Shown: one piece after another, positions 16,347 to 24,890 of the stretch
How positions within the stretch are numbered: position 1 is the stretch's first letter
Layout: each line of letters begins with the position of its first letter
Assembly (NCBI RefSeq): GCF_001320245.1
Contig: NZ_BCBA01000107.1
Span: 164,957 to 228,956 of the forward strand
DNA: 64,000 bases
Direction: 5' to 3'
Origin: Pseudomonas sp. NBRC 111124
Lineage (GTDB): Bacteria; Pseudomonadota; Gammaproteobacteria; Pseudomonadales; Pseudomonadaceae
Made by a program: the position numbers and the translations under genes
The notes under the pieces: model-generated
Seen by the model: the letters and a program-made list of their open reading frames with translations, nothing else
Database searches by the model: none
Told to the model about the DNA's origin: nothing

Positions 16347-16778
16347 TCAACCGATGACTCGCTGCATTCTCACAAAACAGTCATCCTCACCCATCTCGAC
16401 AAACCCATGGCGCAGGTACAATCGCCGCGCCGGGTTGCTCTTGAACACCATCAGCCTCAACAGCGGCAGCCGCCGCTGCGCAGCCCATTCGGCCAACGTC
16501 TCCAGCACCTGACTGCCCACCCCTCGCCCACGCTGTTCCGGCACCAGGTGCAACTCGCGAATGAACAACGCCTGCCGGTCCTGGCTGAGGCTGCAGAAAC
16601 CCAGCACGGCCTCCCCTTCCATCACCAGCCACTGCTCGCGCCAGCTCCAGGCCTCATCGAACGCTTCTTCGATCCACAGCAGGCCAAACTCGCGGTAATA
16701 GGGCAGCATCGCCCGCCGTGTGAGGTCGCGGGCGAAGGTGCACCAGGCATCGCTCGCGGCGATCAGCTCAACGGGCAT
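16347..16778 (-). CDS. GNAT-family N-acetyltransferase
   Basis: A 143-residue GNAT-fold protein. The acetyl-CoA binding motif A region reads LFIRELHLVPEQRGRGVGSQVLETL, with Q-R-G-R-G-V-G as the Q/R-x-x-G-x-G/A loop, followed by LLRLMVFKSNPARRLYLRHGFVEMG, the usual motif B. The substrate cannot be predicted. It is convergent with the exopolysaccharide operon across the REP pair, and its start overlaps the 3' end of the truncated DUF488 gene on the same strand. Confidence 0.85.
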   Translation of the reverse strand: MPVELIAASDAWCTFARDLTRRAMLPYYREFGLLWIEEAFDEAWSWREQWLVMEGEAVLGFCSLSQDRQALFIRELHLVPEQRGRGVGSQVLETLAEWAAQRRLPLLRLMVFKSNPARRLYLRHGFVEMGEDDCFVRMQRVIG

Positions 16779-16920
16779 AGCACACCGGGGAACTGCCTAG
16801 GCCGCACCGCTCCACATGCAGTTCGTCCTTGCGCTTGTTGCGCGGCCACAGGCGGTCGACCAGCACGCGCTGGCCATCTCTGTTCTCTTGCGCGTCGTAG
16901 ACGCGCTTGCAGCGAATCAT
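16768..16920 (-). pseudogene. Truncated DUF488-family protein (50 residues)
   Basis: From the ATG at 16920 the frame reads MIRCKRVYDAQENRDGQRVL and then VDRLWPRNKRKDELHV before an unrelated 14-residue tail and a TGA. The first 36 residues match the N-terminus of DUF488 proteins (about 115-120 residues), including the VDRLWPR signature. The rest of the domain is missing, so the gene is probably a deletion remnant. A good ribosome site (GGAG upstream of the ATG) remains, and the 3' end overlaps the GNAT start by 11 bp. The junction lies near 16811. Confidence 0.65.
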
Positions 16921-17041
16921 GGGGTTCTCCTGCCTTTACCGTCTGTCTTGAGACTAGGTAATTGATTGACCGAGGTCACGTCCAGTCGAGCAATTGTTTC
17001 TATGCTCAGTGCCACCCTCGCCGACGCCAATCGGAGCCCCC

Positions 17042-18658
17042 ATGGCAACCCCGTCCCTGGCCAGCCAGCAGCCACTGGCCCACAGCGATTCCCGCCCGCA
17101 GCTTTCGCACAAACCCGGGCGCGCCACCCTCGTGCTGTTCTTCGGCCTGCTGCTGGCCGGTATCGCCTACACCGCCTGGAGCCTCAAGCAGGACGTAACC
17201 GCCAGCGGCACGGTGATCACCACTGTCACGCCCTTTCTGCTGCTGGGCCTGGCACTGCTGATTGCCCTGGGTTTCGAATTCGTCAACGGTTTCCATGACA
17301 CCGCCAACGCGGTAGCCACGGTGATCTACACCCATTCGCTACCGGCACCAGTGGCGGTGGTCTGGTCCGGGTTGTGCAACTTTCTGGGCGTACTGCTTTC
17401 CAGCGGCGCGGTGGCGTTCGGCATCATCGCCCTGCTGCCGGCAGAGCTGATTCTACAGGTCGGTTCCACGGCTGGCTTTGCCATGGTTTTCGCCTTGCTG
17501 CTGGCGGCAATCATCTGGAACCTCGGCACGTGGTGGCTGGGGTTGCCGGCGTCCTCTTCGCACACGTTGATCGGCTCGATCATCGGTGTCGGCGTGGCCA
17601 ACGCGCTGATGCACGGGCGCGACGGCACCAGCGGGGTCGACTGGGCCCAGGCCAGTAAAGTTGGCTATGCCCTGCTGTTCTCGCCGCTGATCGGCTTTGC
17701 CTGCGCCGCCTTGTTGCTGCTAGCGCTGCGCGCGCTGGTCAAGCGCAAGGAGCTGTACCAGGCGCCAGAAGGCCGCACGCCGCCACCTTGGTGGATCCGC
17801 GGCGTTCTGATCCTGACCTGCACGGGTGTCTCCTTCGCGCACGGCTCCAATGACGGGCAGAAAGGCATGGGGCTGATCATGCTGATCCTGGTGGGCACCT
17901 TGCCGATGGCCTACGCCCTGAACAAGACCATGCCCAGCGAGCAGGCGCTGCAGTTCTCCGCCGTTGCCGAAGTGACTCGTCAGGCATTGGTACATACGGC
18001 GCCCGGGCCGGCCCCCGCCAACCCGCGCCAGGCGCTGACCGCCTTCATCGCCGAGCCCAAGGCCAACCCGCAACTGGTGCCGGCACTGGCCGCGCTCACC
18101 GGCATGATCGGTGACCAGGTCAAAGGCTACGGCTCACTGAAGCGCGTGCCAGCCGAAGCCATGGCCAATGTGCGCAACGACATGTACCTGGCCAGCGAAA
18201 CCATCCGCCTGATCGAGAAGAAACAGCTGGTGGCGTTCGACGCCGACACCCACAGCCATGTGCTGTTGTTCAAGACGCAACTGGACGATGCCACCCGCTA
18301 CATCCCGCTCTGGGTCAAGGTGGCCGTGGCCATCGCCTTGGGCCTGGGCACCCTGGTCGGCTGGAAACGGATCGTGGTGACGGTGGGCGAGAAGATCGGC
18401 AAGACCCACCTGAGCTATGCCCAGGGCGCCTCAGCGGAAGTGGTTGCCATGTGCACCATCGGTGCGGCGGACATGTTCGGGCTGCCGGTGTCGACCACCC
18501 ACGTGCTGAGCTCGGGGGTGGCCGGGACCATGGTCGCCAACGGCTCGGGGGTTCAGACGCGCACGCTGGTCAACCTGCTGATGGCGTGGGTGCTGACCCT
18601 GCCGGCAGCGATGCTGTTGGCCGGCAGCCTGTACTGGCTGCTGAACCAGATTTTCTAA
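17042..18658 (+). CDS. pit: PiT-family inorganic phosphate transporter
   Basis: A 538-residue polytopic membrane protein of the PHO4/PiT family, with the two signature regions GFEFVNGFHDTANAVATVI (near residue 75) and GVSFAHGSNDGQKGMGLIM (near residue 260). A hydrophilic loop of about 120 residues separates the two membrane halves, and FGLPVSTTHVLSSGVAGTM closes the second. It is a low-affinity H+-coupled metal-phosphate importer. The ATG at 17042 is chosen for GGAG at 17033-17036 and a reasonable N-terminus; an upstream in-frame start at 16994 adds 16 unrelated residues. Confidence 0.92.
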   Translation: MATPSLASQQPLAHSDSRPQLSHKPGRATLVLFFGLLLAGIAYTAWSLKQDVTASGTVITTVTPFLLLGLALLIALGFEFVNGFHDTANAVATVIYTHSLPAPVAVVWSGLCNFLGVLLSSGAVAFGIIALLPAELILQVGSTAGFAMVFALLLAAIIWNLGTWWLGLPASSSHTLIGSIIGVGVANALMHGRDGTSGVDWAQASKVGYALLFSPLIGFACAALLLLALRALVKRKELYQAPEGRTPPPWWIRGVLILTCTGVSFAHGSNDGQKGMGLIMLILVGTLPMAYALNKTMPSEQALQFSAVAEVTRQALVHTAPGPAPANPRQALTAFIAEPKANPQLVPALAALTGMIGDQVKGYGSLKRVPAEAMANVRNDMYLASETIRLIEKKQLVAFDADTHSHVLLFKTQLDDATRYIPLWVKVAVAIALGLGTLVGWKRIVVTVGEKIGKTHLSYAQGASAEVVAMCTIGAADMFGLPVSTTHVLSSGVAGTMVANGSGVQTRTLVNLLMAWVLTLPAAMLLAGSLYWLLNQIF

Positions 18659-18997
18659 ATGGAAACACGGGCCTTGTAGGAGCGGCCTTGTGCCGCGAAT
18701 GGGCCGCATAGCGGTCCCAGGATCTCAGCGTTGTTGCACATATTGCAGGGGCTGCTTCGCAGCCCTTTCGAGACCCAAGACCACACCTCAGGGCGGGGAT
18801 TTTCAGGTCAGATCGGACAAGCTTAGTCCCTGCAAGAGTGGAACTTGTCATTGCAAGGAAATTGCTCTGTGTTGCGCAAGAGTCTGCGCAGTACTGCCTA
18901 TACCTGACATTTCTGCCAGTAGACGCCCCTACGCTCTAGTCATATCGTCGAGCTATAGGCACAGCACATTGGTGTGCTGGCCCCAGGGGAACGGACC
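18659..18997. other. 339-bp gap with a second type of P. putida repeat
   Basis: Bases 18671-18775 hold a repeat different from the REP pairs elsewhere. It begins TTGTAGGAGCGGCCTTGTG, continues with a GGGCCGC...GCGG imperfect hairpin, and ends with a stem-loop GGGCTGC-TTC-GCAGCCC (18749-18765) followed by TTT, which may terminate pit transcription. The remaining bases to 18997 are AT-richer and should contain the promoter of the downstream orphan gene. No other gene is seen. Confidence 0.6.
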
Positions 18998-19423
18998 ATG
19001 CCCAAGCCACTCGAAATCAACCTGATGCTCAATGGACGGACAAGAACCTCGCCAGCGCAACTTAGAGTTTATCGGCAAGACTGGTGGGAGGACGGCTTCG
19101 ACATCGAAGCTATCAGTGAAGAGCACCATCAGCAACCTCAATACTGGCTGCGCTTGACGGGCCAGAATGCACCGCGCAATGGCACATACCAACTTGATCG
19201 CGACGAGGGTCGTAAAGACTGTCTACTTATCGAGTTCGGTCTCTACAATCTTGATGTCCAGCCAATTGAAAACGGTAAGTTCACGCTTGAATCGATCGAT
19301 TTCGACCAGTGCTCGTTAAAAGGAGAGTTCGAGTTCATCTGGAATCATGATGATGAAAAGGTCCAGGTTCAGTGCTGGGACTTTGAAGTGTCATACCCAG
19401 CTACGCCTGACCATGCGCCTTGA
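18998..19423 (+). CDS. Hypothetical protein, AT-rich orphan
   Basis: A 141-residue soluble acidic protein with no signal peptide or membrane segment. I recognise no family. It is rich in aromatic and acidic residues (VYRQDWWEDGFDIEAISEEH, GKFTLESIDFDQCSLKGEFE), suggesting a mostly beta fold. The ATG at 18998 follows GGGGAACGG; an upstream in-frame start would add eight residues. Codon use is clearly less GC-rich than in its neighbours, which suggests recent acquisition. It is convergent with the thioesterase gene and overlaps its 3' end by 23 bp. Confidence 0.65.
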   Translation: MPKPLEINLMLNGRTRTSPAQLRVYRQDWWEDGFDIEAISEEHHQQPQYWLRLTGQNAPRNGTYQLDRDEGRKDCLLIEFGLYNLDVQPIENGKFTLESIDFDQCSLKGEFEFIWNHDDEKVQVQCWDFEVSYPATPDHAP

Positions 19424-19898
19424 GCTTGAGTTTTTCGGTGTCCACCCGCACGAACACCGAGTCGGCGCTGACCGTCAGCACATCGCCCGCCCAGACCTCG
19501 CAGATGACCCGAGTCTTGCGCCCGACCTCGCCTTCCACACGCGCCTTGAGCAGCAGCTCTACGCCCATTGGCGTGGGCTTGAGGTAATTCAGCCCGAGGC
19601 TGCCGGTAACACAGTCGATGCGGGGCAGGCTGCCCGCCTCGCGGCCTTCGGCGCGGTAGTGGTAGGCCATGGCGGTCCAGTTCGAATGGCAGTCGACCAG
19701 CATGGCCAGCAGGCCGCCATAGACCAGGCCGGGCCAGCCGATGTAGGTGCTGTCGGGTGAGTGCCGGCACAGCAGGTGAATACCATCGGCATCCCAGTGG
19801 CTTTGCAGGTGCAGGCCGGAGGGATGGGAGCAACCGCAGCCGAAGCAGGTGCCTTCGGGGGCAGCAAGGGCCTGTAGGGAAAGGGAGTAATCGTTCAT
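19401..19898 (-). CDS. PaaI-type hotdog thioesterase
   Basis: A 165-residue single-domain hotdog protein. CFGCGCSHPSGLHL is the N-terminal motif of this thioesterase group, and GWPGLVYGGLLAMLVDCHSNWTAM carries the GG...D active-site region of PaaI/YbgC-like enzymes that hydrolyse acyl-CoA thioesters. The ATG at 19898 is preferred; an upstream in-frame ATG at 19973 would overlap gabP and adds residues not typical of the family. The physiological acyl-CoA is unknown. It lies downstream of gabP on the same strand. Confidence 0.85.
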   Translation of the reverse strand: MNDYSLSLQALAAPEGTCFGCGCSHPSGLHLQSHWDADGIHLLCRHSPDSTYIGWPGLVYGGLLAMLVDCHSNWTAMAYHYRAEGREAGSLPRIDCVTGSLGLNYLKPTPMGVELLLKARVEGEVGRKTRVICEVWAGDVLTVSADSVFVRVDTEKLKLKAHGQA

Positions 19899-19920
19899 AC
19901 GCAGCCTTGTGCTTGTTGGA

Positions 19921-19943
19921 ATGGGGGCGCGAAACGCCCCCAT
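19921..19943. terminator. Stem-loop between gabP and the thioesterase gene
   Basis: ATGGGGGCG (19921-19929) pairs perfectly with CGCCCCCAT (19935-19943) across a 5-base loop, 14 bp beyond the gabP stop codon. There is no good U-tract in the minus direction, so it may attenuate or stabilise rather than terminate. Confidence 0.4.
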
Positions 19944-19956
19944 TAAAGCAGAAACC

Positions 19957-21339
19957 TCAAGCCGGCTGGGCAACCACCTTGCCGCCCTTCTGAGTCAGCG
20001 ACACCAGCAGGATGAACAGCGTCACCCCGGCGGTCATCAGCGTCTCATAGCGGTAGGCATCGCTGAACAGCATGTAGCCCAGGACCATGACGATGGTGCC
20101 GATCACCAGCCAGGTCAGCCATGGGAACAGCCACATCTTCAGCTCCAGCGGGCGCCCTTCACGCTCGGCCCGGGCGCGCATGCGCAGCTGCGACACCGCG
20201 ATCACCAGGTACACCAGCAAGGCAATGGCGCCAGTGGTGGACAGCAGGAAACCGAAGACCTTGCCCGGCAGCACATAGTTGACGAAGCAACCGACGAAGC
20301 CGGCCAGGGTCGAGAGGATCACCGCCACGGTCGGCACGCCGGCACCGGAAATGCGCTTGGTCATGCTCAGCGCCTGGCCTCGGGCGCCCAGCGAATAGAG
20401 CATCCGCGAAGCCGTGTACAGGCCGGAATTCATGCAGCTGGTCACCGCTACCAGCACCACCAGGTCGACCAGCAACTTGGCGCCCGGCACGTTCAGCACC
20501 TCCAGCACGCGCTGGAACGAACCTACCGCTTTGAGGCTAGGGTCGTTCCAGGCCACCAGGGACACCACCAGGAAGATCGACGCCAGGTAGAAGATAGCGA
20601 TGCGGTACACCACCAGGTTGGTGGCGCGGCGGATCTTGTCTTTCGGGTTGGCGGTTTCGTCGGCGGCAATGGTGACGATCTCCGCGCCGAAGAACGAGAA
20701 GATGGTGATCAGCACGCCACCGAGTACGGTGCCAAAGCCGTTGGGCATGAACCCGCCGTTATCCCACAGGCGGCTGATGCCGGACACCTCGGCCAGCGGC
20801 CAGAAGCCGAACACGGCCAGGCTGCAGACCCCGATGAAGGCGATGATCGCGACCACCTTGACCAGCGCGAACCAGTACTCGAACGCACCGAAGTTTTTCA
20901 CGCTGACCAGGTTGCTGCCCGACAGCAGGACCATGATCAGGAAGGCGAACAGCCAGGACGGCACGCCCGGGAAGTAGGCATGCAGGATGTCTGCACCGGC
21001 GATGGCCTCGACCGGAATGATCAATACCCAAAACCACCAGTACAACCAGCCGATGGTGAAGCCGGCCCAGGGGCCGATGGCCTCGGAGGCGTACGTGGAG
21101 AACGAACCGCTGTTGGGGTTGGCAATGGCCATTTCGCCCAGCATGCGCATCACCAGCAGCACCAGCAAGCCGGTCATGGCGTAGGAGATGAGGATGGCCG
21201 GGCCGGCAGTGGCGATGGCGTTGGAAGAACCGATGAACAGGCCGGCACCGATAATCCCGGCAATGGAAATCATGGACACCTGACGCGAGGTCAGACCGTG
21301 CTGCAAGGAACGCTGTTTGTTGTTGTGTAGCGAAGCCAT
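19957..21339 (-). CDS. gabP: GABA permease (APC superfamily amino acid transporter)
   Basis: A 460-residue amino acid/polyamine/cation transporter with about twelve membrane segments. The N-terminus LTSRQVSMISIAGIIGAGLF is the conserved first-helix motif, followed by GPAILISYAMTGLLVLLVMRMLGEMA and SFSTYASEAIGPWAGFTIGW. The pattern places it in the AAT family with GabP-like transporters. It is divergent from a LysR regulator that is followed by a 4-aminobutyrate aminotransferase, so 4-aminobutyrate is the likely substrate. The assignment to GABA depends on context as much as on sequence. Confidence 0.82.
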   Translation of the reverse strand: MASLHNNKQRSLQHGLTSRQVSMISIAGIIGAGLFIGSSNAIATAGPAILISYAMTGLLVLLVMRMLGEMAIANPNSGSFSTYASEAIGPWAGFTIGWLYWWFWVLIIPVEAIAGADILHAYFPGVPSWLFAFLIMVLLSGSNLVSVKNFGAFEYWFALVKVVAIIAFIGVCSLAVFGFWPLAEVSGISRLWDNGGFMPNGFGTVLGGVLITIFSFFGAEIVTIAADETANPKDKIRRATNLVVYRIAIFYLASIFLVVSLVAWNDPSLKAVGSFQRVLEVLNVPGAKLLVDLVVLVAVTSCMNSGLYTASRMLYSLGARGQALSMTKRISGAGVPTVAVILSTLAGFVGCFVNYVLPGKVFGFLLSTTGAIALLVYLVIAVSQLRMRARAEREGRPLELKMWLFPWLTWLVIGTIVMVLGYMLFSDAYRYETLMTAGVTLFILLVSLTQKGGKVVAQPA

Positions 21340-21555
21340 GGAGAACCCTCGAATGGGTCGGCCGGCGCGCGGTCGTGATGCCGTCGACGGCTGAAAGTTG
21401 GAGCAGAATTCTTGTAAGTCGTAGTGCTCGTTGTTGTTGTTTTATGTCGCCGGTCGCGCACTTTCCTCCTCTTCGACGTACCGGTTGTAATCGTTGATCG
21501 AGGTCAGTATTAATCTATAGGGCAAGGTCAACAAACGACCTTTTCGAAGCACATG

Positions 21556-21570
21556 ATTCCGTTACGGAAT
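21556..21570. promoter_or_regulatory. Palindromic operator upstream of the LysR regulator / gabP
   Basis: ATTCCGTTACGGAAT is a perfect palindrome (6-bp arms, 3-bp centre) 36 bp before the LysR gene, in the gap shared with gabP. A 12/15 match occurs before the aminotransferase at 22541-22555. A GcvA-type LysR binding site is inferred. Confidence 0.5.
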
Positions 21571-21605
21571 GAACTTCTTCCTTTTTTGCTCGGTACGCGC
21601 CTGCC

Positions 21606-22520
21606 ATGTCCAAACGCCTGATGCCCTCGACCACCGCCCTGCAGTGCTTCGAAGCCGCCGCCCGGCACCTGAGCTTCACCCGCGCAGCGCAGGAGCTGCA
21701 CCTGACCCAGAGCGCTGTCAGCAAACAGGTCGCGCAGCTTGAGGACATGCTCTCGCACTCGCTGTTCCAGCGGATTCGCCGGCGCCTGCACCTGACCCCG
21801 GCCGGCGCGCTGTACCTCACCGAGGTGAACAAGATCCTCACTCAGATCGACATCTCCAGCCGTTACATCCTCAGCTACGGTGACGAGACCGAAGTGCTGC
21901 GCATCGCTACCCAGCCGACCTTCGGCGCGCGCTGGCTGGTGCCCAGGCTCAAGGGCTTCGGCGACCGCCACCCGCGCATCCACCTGGATATCCGCAATGA
22001 GCTGGAGCCGTTCGACCTGGTGCAGGCCAAGGCCGATATCGCCTTCTTCTTCGGCCAGGGCACCTGGCCGGGGGCCACTTGCATCGAGCTGTTCAGCGAG
22101 GAAGTGGTGCCCGTGTGCGCGCCCGAGCTGCTGGCCCGGCACCGTTTCGACAGCGCCGAGGCGCTCACCGAACACCGGCTGTTGCAGTGCGCATCACGGC
22201 CGGAGGCGTGGCACGAGTGGTTTCTGGGGTTGGGCCTGCATAGCCAGAACAGCTACCACGGGCCGCGCTTCGACACGTTCTACCTGTGCATCCGGGCCGC
22301 CATTGCCGGGTGTGGCATCGCCCTGATTCCGCGCTACCTGGTGGCTGAGGAACTGAGCGAAGGCAAGCTGGTGGTGGCCTGGGACCACCCGGTGGCAAGC
22401 AACGGCCGGCACTTCATTGCCCACGCCGAACACGCCGCTGAAGTGCCCAAGGTCAAGGCCTTCGTGCAATGGATCCGCGAGCGTGTCGCCGAAGACGATC
22501 AATGGAGTTCGCGAATCTAG
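21606..22520 (+). CDS. LysR-type regulator (GcvA-like) of the GABA genes
   Basis: A 304-residue LysR regulator. The N-terminal winged HTH reads TTALQCFEAAARHLSFTRAA and LHLTQSAVSKQVAQLEDML, with the LF-R-x-x-R-x-L-x-LT-x-AG linker typical of the GcvA/AmpR subgroup. The effector domain follows from about residue 90. It lies between divergent gabP and the co-directional aminotransferase gene, with similar palindromes in front of both transcription units. A role in 4-aminobutyrate uptake and degradation is therefore likely, but inferred. Confidence 0.85.
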   Translation: MSKRLMPSTTALQCFEAAARHLSFTRAAQELHLTQSAVSKQVAQLEDMLSHSLFQRIRRRLHLTPAGALYLTEVNKILTQIDISSRYILSYGDETEVLRIATQPTFGARWLVPRLKGFGDRHPRIHLDIRNELEPFDLVQAKADIAFFFGQGTWPGATCIELFSEEVVPVCAPELLARHRFDSAEALTEHRLLQCASRPEAWHEWFLGLGLHSQNSYHGPRFDTFYLCIRAAIAGCGIALIPRYLVAEELSEGKLVVAWDHPVASNGRHFIAHAEHAAEVPKVKAFVQWIRERVAEDDQWSSRI

Positions 22521-22540
22521 GGAATGATCGCAATCGAATA

Positions 22541-22555
22541 ATTCGTTTGCGGAAT
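22541..22555. promoter_or_regulatory. Second copy of the LysR operator, upstream of gabT
   Basis: ATTCGTTTGCGGAAT matches the palindrome at 21556-21570 in 12 of 15 positions and lies 52 bp before the aminotransferase start codon. Binding by the adjacent LysR regulator is inferred. Confidence 0.45.
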
Positions 22556-22607
22556 AATAGCGTGGCGCGCTTGGATATTAAGAAACTCGAACAAGGTCTG
22601 CGTGCCC

Positions 22608-23858
22608 ATGAATCTGGAAAGTATCAGCCAATCCATTGCCATCGTTCATCCGATCACACTTTCCCATGGCCGCAATGCCGAAGTCTGGGACACCGACGGC
22701 AAACGTTATATCGACTTCGTCGGCGGTATCGGCGTGCTCAACCTGGGCCATTGCAACCCGGCCGTGGTCGAAGCGATTCAGGCCCAGGCCAGCCGCCTGA
22801 CCCACTACGCCTTCAACGCCGCCCCCCATGGCCCGTACCTGGAGCTGATGGAGCGCTTGCGCCAGTTCGTTCCGGTCAGCTACCCACTGGCCGGCATGCT
22901 CACCAACAGTGGCGCGGAAGCAGCGGAAAACGCCCTGAAGGTCGCCCGCGGCGCTACCGGCAAACGCGCCATCATCGCCTTCGACGGCGGCTTCCACGGC
23001 CGCACCCTGGCCACCCTGAACCTCAATGGCAAGGTCGCGCCGTACAAGCAAAAGGTTGGCGAACTGCCGGGGCCGGTTTACCACCTGCCCTACCCCAGCG
23101 CCGATACCGGCGTCACCTGCGAGCAGGCACTCAAGGCCATGGACCGCCTGTTCAGCGTCGAGCTGGCGGTAGAGGACGTGGCAGCGTTCATCTTCGAGCC
23201 GGTGCAAGGCGAAGGCGGTTTCCTGGCCCTTGACCCGGCTTTTGCCCAGGCGCTGCGGCGCTTCTGCGACGAGCGCGGGATCCTGATCATCATCGACGAG
23301 ATCCAGTCCGGCTTCGGCCGCACCGGCCAACGCTTCGCCTTCCCGCGCCTTGGGATCGAACCGGACCTGCTGCTGCTGGCAAAAAGCATCGCCGGCGGCA
23401 TGCCGCTGGGCGCCGTGGTCGGGCGTCAGGATTTGATGGCGGCACTGCCCAAAGGCGGCTTGGGCGGTACCTATTCGGGCAACCCGATCGCGTGTGCTGC
23501 GGCGCTGGCGAGCCTGACACAGATGACCGACGAGAACGTCGCCACCTGGGGTGAACGCCAGGAGCAAGCGATCGTTGGCCGTCACGCCCGCTGGAAGGCC
23601 TCACACCTCAGCCCGTACATCGGCCGCTTGACCGGTACCGGCGCCATGCGCGGCATCGAGTTGGTCAACGTCGACGGCAACCCGGCGCCGGCCCAGTTGG
23701 CCAAGGTGATGGAAGCGGCGCGGGCCAAGGGGCTGCTGCTGATGCCCAGCGGCAAGGCGCGGCACATCATTCGCTTGCTGGCACCGCTGACCATCGAGGC
23801 CGAGGTGCTCGAGGAGGGGCTGGATATCCTCGAGCAGTGCCTGGCCGAGCTGAACTGA
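22608..23858 (+). CDS. gabT: 4-aminobutyrate aminotransferase (class III, PLP)
   Basis: A 416-residue class III aminotransferase. The PLP-fold motifs are visible: YIDFVGGIGVLNLGHCNP, LTNSGAEAAENALKVAR, DGGFHGRT, and the cofactor region IIIDEIQSGFGRTGQRFAF followed by LLLAKSIAGGMPLGAVVGR, which contains the Schiff-base lysine. GabT converts 4-aminobutyrate and 2-oxoglutarate to succinate semialdehyde and glutamate. The ATG at 22608 is chosen over a GTG two codons upstream. No succinate semialdehyde dehydrogenase gene is adjacent, so this is probably one of several gabT-like genes in the genome. The related 5-aminovalerate transaminase activity cannot be excluded. Confidence 0.88.
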   Translation: MNLESISQSIAIVHPITLSHGRNAEVWDTDGKRYIDFVGGIGVLNLGHCNPAVVEAIQAQASRLTHYAFNAAPHGPYLELMERLRQFVPVSYPLAGMLTNSGAEAAENALKVARGATGKRAIIAFDGGFHGRTLATLNLNGKVAPYKQKVGELPGPVYHLPYPSADTGVTCEQALKAMDRLFSVELAVEDVAAFIFEPVQGEGGFLALDPAFAQALRRFCDERGILIIIDEIQSGFGRTGQRFAFPRLGIEPDLLLLAKSIAGGMPLGAVVGRQDLMAALPKGGLGGTYSGNPIACAAALASLTQMTDENVATWGERQEQAIVGRHARWKASHLSPYIGRLTGTGAMRGIELVNVDGNPAPAQLAKVMEAARAKGLLLMPSGKARHIIRLLAPLTIEAEVLEEGLDILEQCLAELN

Positions 23859-23866
23859 ATCGGGGC

Positions 23867-24169
23867 TTACAGGCCCAGTTCTTCAGGGGTGAGCATGTCG
23901 GACTCAAAGGCGATCCAGCCGCCTTCGAGTTCGGCGTGGCCGTTGACGATCGGGCCGTAGTAGGTCAGGCCGTTTTCCAGGGTCACGCAGATGTGCGTGG
24001 CGTTTTTCTCGGGGGCCGCGAGCGTACCGACGAAATGCACCTTCTTCAGGGTTTCGGTCACCGCTTCCAGACCGACGCGCATGCCCGTGTTTTCCGAGGC
24101 TTCGGTGTCACCGCCGCGGTCTTCGGCGCTGATGGTCACGGTGGCGGTATAAGGGTACTTGGTGCTCAA
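23867..24169 (-). CDS. Conserved hypothetical protein, 100 residues
   Basis: A 100-residue acidic soluble protein without signal peptide or membrane segment, of no family I recognise. It reads MSTKYPYTATVTISAEDRGG at the N-terminus and ends SDMLTPEELGL. The regular beta pattern (HICVTLENGLTYYGPIVNGH) suggests a small beta-rich fold. Codon use is normal for the genome and it is convergent with gabT, 8 bp apart. It is followed upstream by a REP pair. Confidence 0.7.
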   Translation of the reverse strand: MSTKYPYTATVTISAEDRGGDTEASENTGMRVGLEAVTETLKKVHFVGTLAAPEKNATHICVTLENGLTYYGPIVNGHAELEGGWIAFESDMLTPEELGL

Positions 24170-24240
24170 ACGGGGTTACCTCGAACGGGTGTCTGGATTT
24201 ATGGGCGCGTAGAGTACGGCAGGCGCCCTCTGTTGTCTCT

Positions 24241-24320
24241 ACCGGCCTCTTCGCGGGGCAAGCCCGCTCCTACAGGATCACCGGGTCCTTGTAGGAGCGG
24301 GCTTGCCCCGCGAAGAGGCC
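24241..24320. repeat. REP palindrome pair
   Basis: Two inverted REP units with the GCGGGGCAAGCCCGC core are separated by about 18 bp. They are nearly identical to the units at 16239-16340 and 27017-27099 and lie between two divergent hypothetical genes. Confidence 0.9.
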
Positions 24321-24391
24321 AGGCCTGCAAAAGCTGCCCCGATCTGTTAGGGTGCCCGCCGATGCACGCCATACCACACGAGGACACCTGA

Positions 24392-24817
24392 GTGAGCGCC
24401 GAAGAACCCCTGATCGCCGACCTGTTCGAGGTCGACAAACGCCTGACCCTCAAGCCCGTCGTGGACTTCAACAGCTACCTGCGCAACGCTTTTGGCGAAG
24501 GCCCGTGCCGCTGCTACCGCTGCGCCGAAGGCAGTGACGAAAGCAGCTACAGCCACGCCCACAGCTTCACCTTCGAAGGCCGCCCTTGGCACCGACGCTT
24601 TGCCAGCACCGCCGGCAGCGACGTCGCCCAAGTGCTGAAGAAGGCCTGGCTGTCATACACCAAGGCCGACCTCAGCCTGATCGGCGCGCTGGACCTCGGC
24701 ACCCTCAAGACCTTCACCGAAGCCGCCCTGCACGAGCGTCTGCTGGCCCTGCTGCCGGCCAGCGGCCTGGCCCGCGAAGTCGACGGCCAGTGGATGCTGC
24801 AAGCCCAGGCTGACTGA
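24392..24817 (+). CDS. Hypothetical protein with CxxC-type knuckle
   Basis: A 141-residue soluble protein starting at GTG (24392) with GAGGA about 9 bases upstream. It contains CRCYRC near residue 41, which could bind a metal, followed by SHAHSFTFEGRPWHRRF. No family is recognised. It lies 73 bp upstream of fusB on the same strand and could be co-transcribed with it. Codon use is normal, so the gene is probably real. Confidence 0.7.
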   Translation: MSAEEPLIADLFEVDKRLTLKPVVDFNSYLRNAFGEGPCRCYRCAEGSDESSYSHAHSFTFEGRPWHRRFASTAGSDVAQVLKKAWLSYTKADLSLIGALDLGTLKTFTEAALHERLLALLPASGLAREVDGQWMLQAQAD

Positions 24818-24890
24818 CGGCCCGGCGGCACGGCAGGATTCTGCCTGTCTGCTAACGTGGGAGAATCCGCCCATCCGCAGGTAGTCCGCC

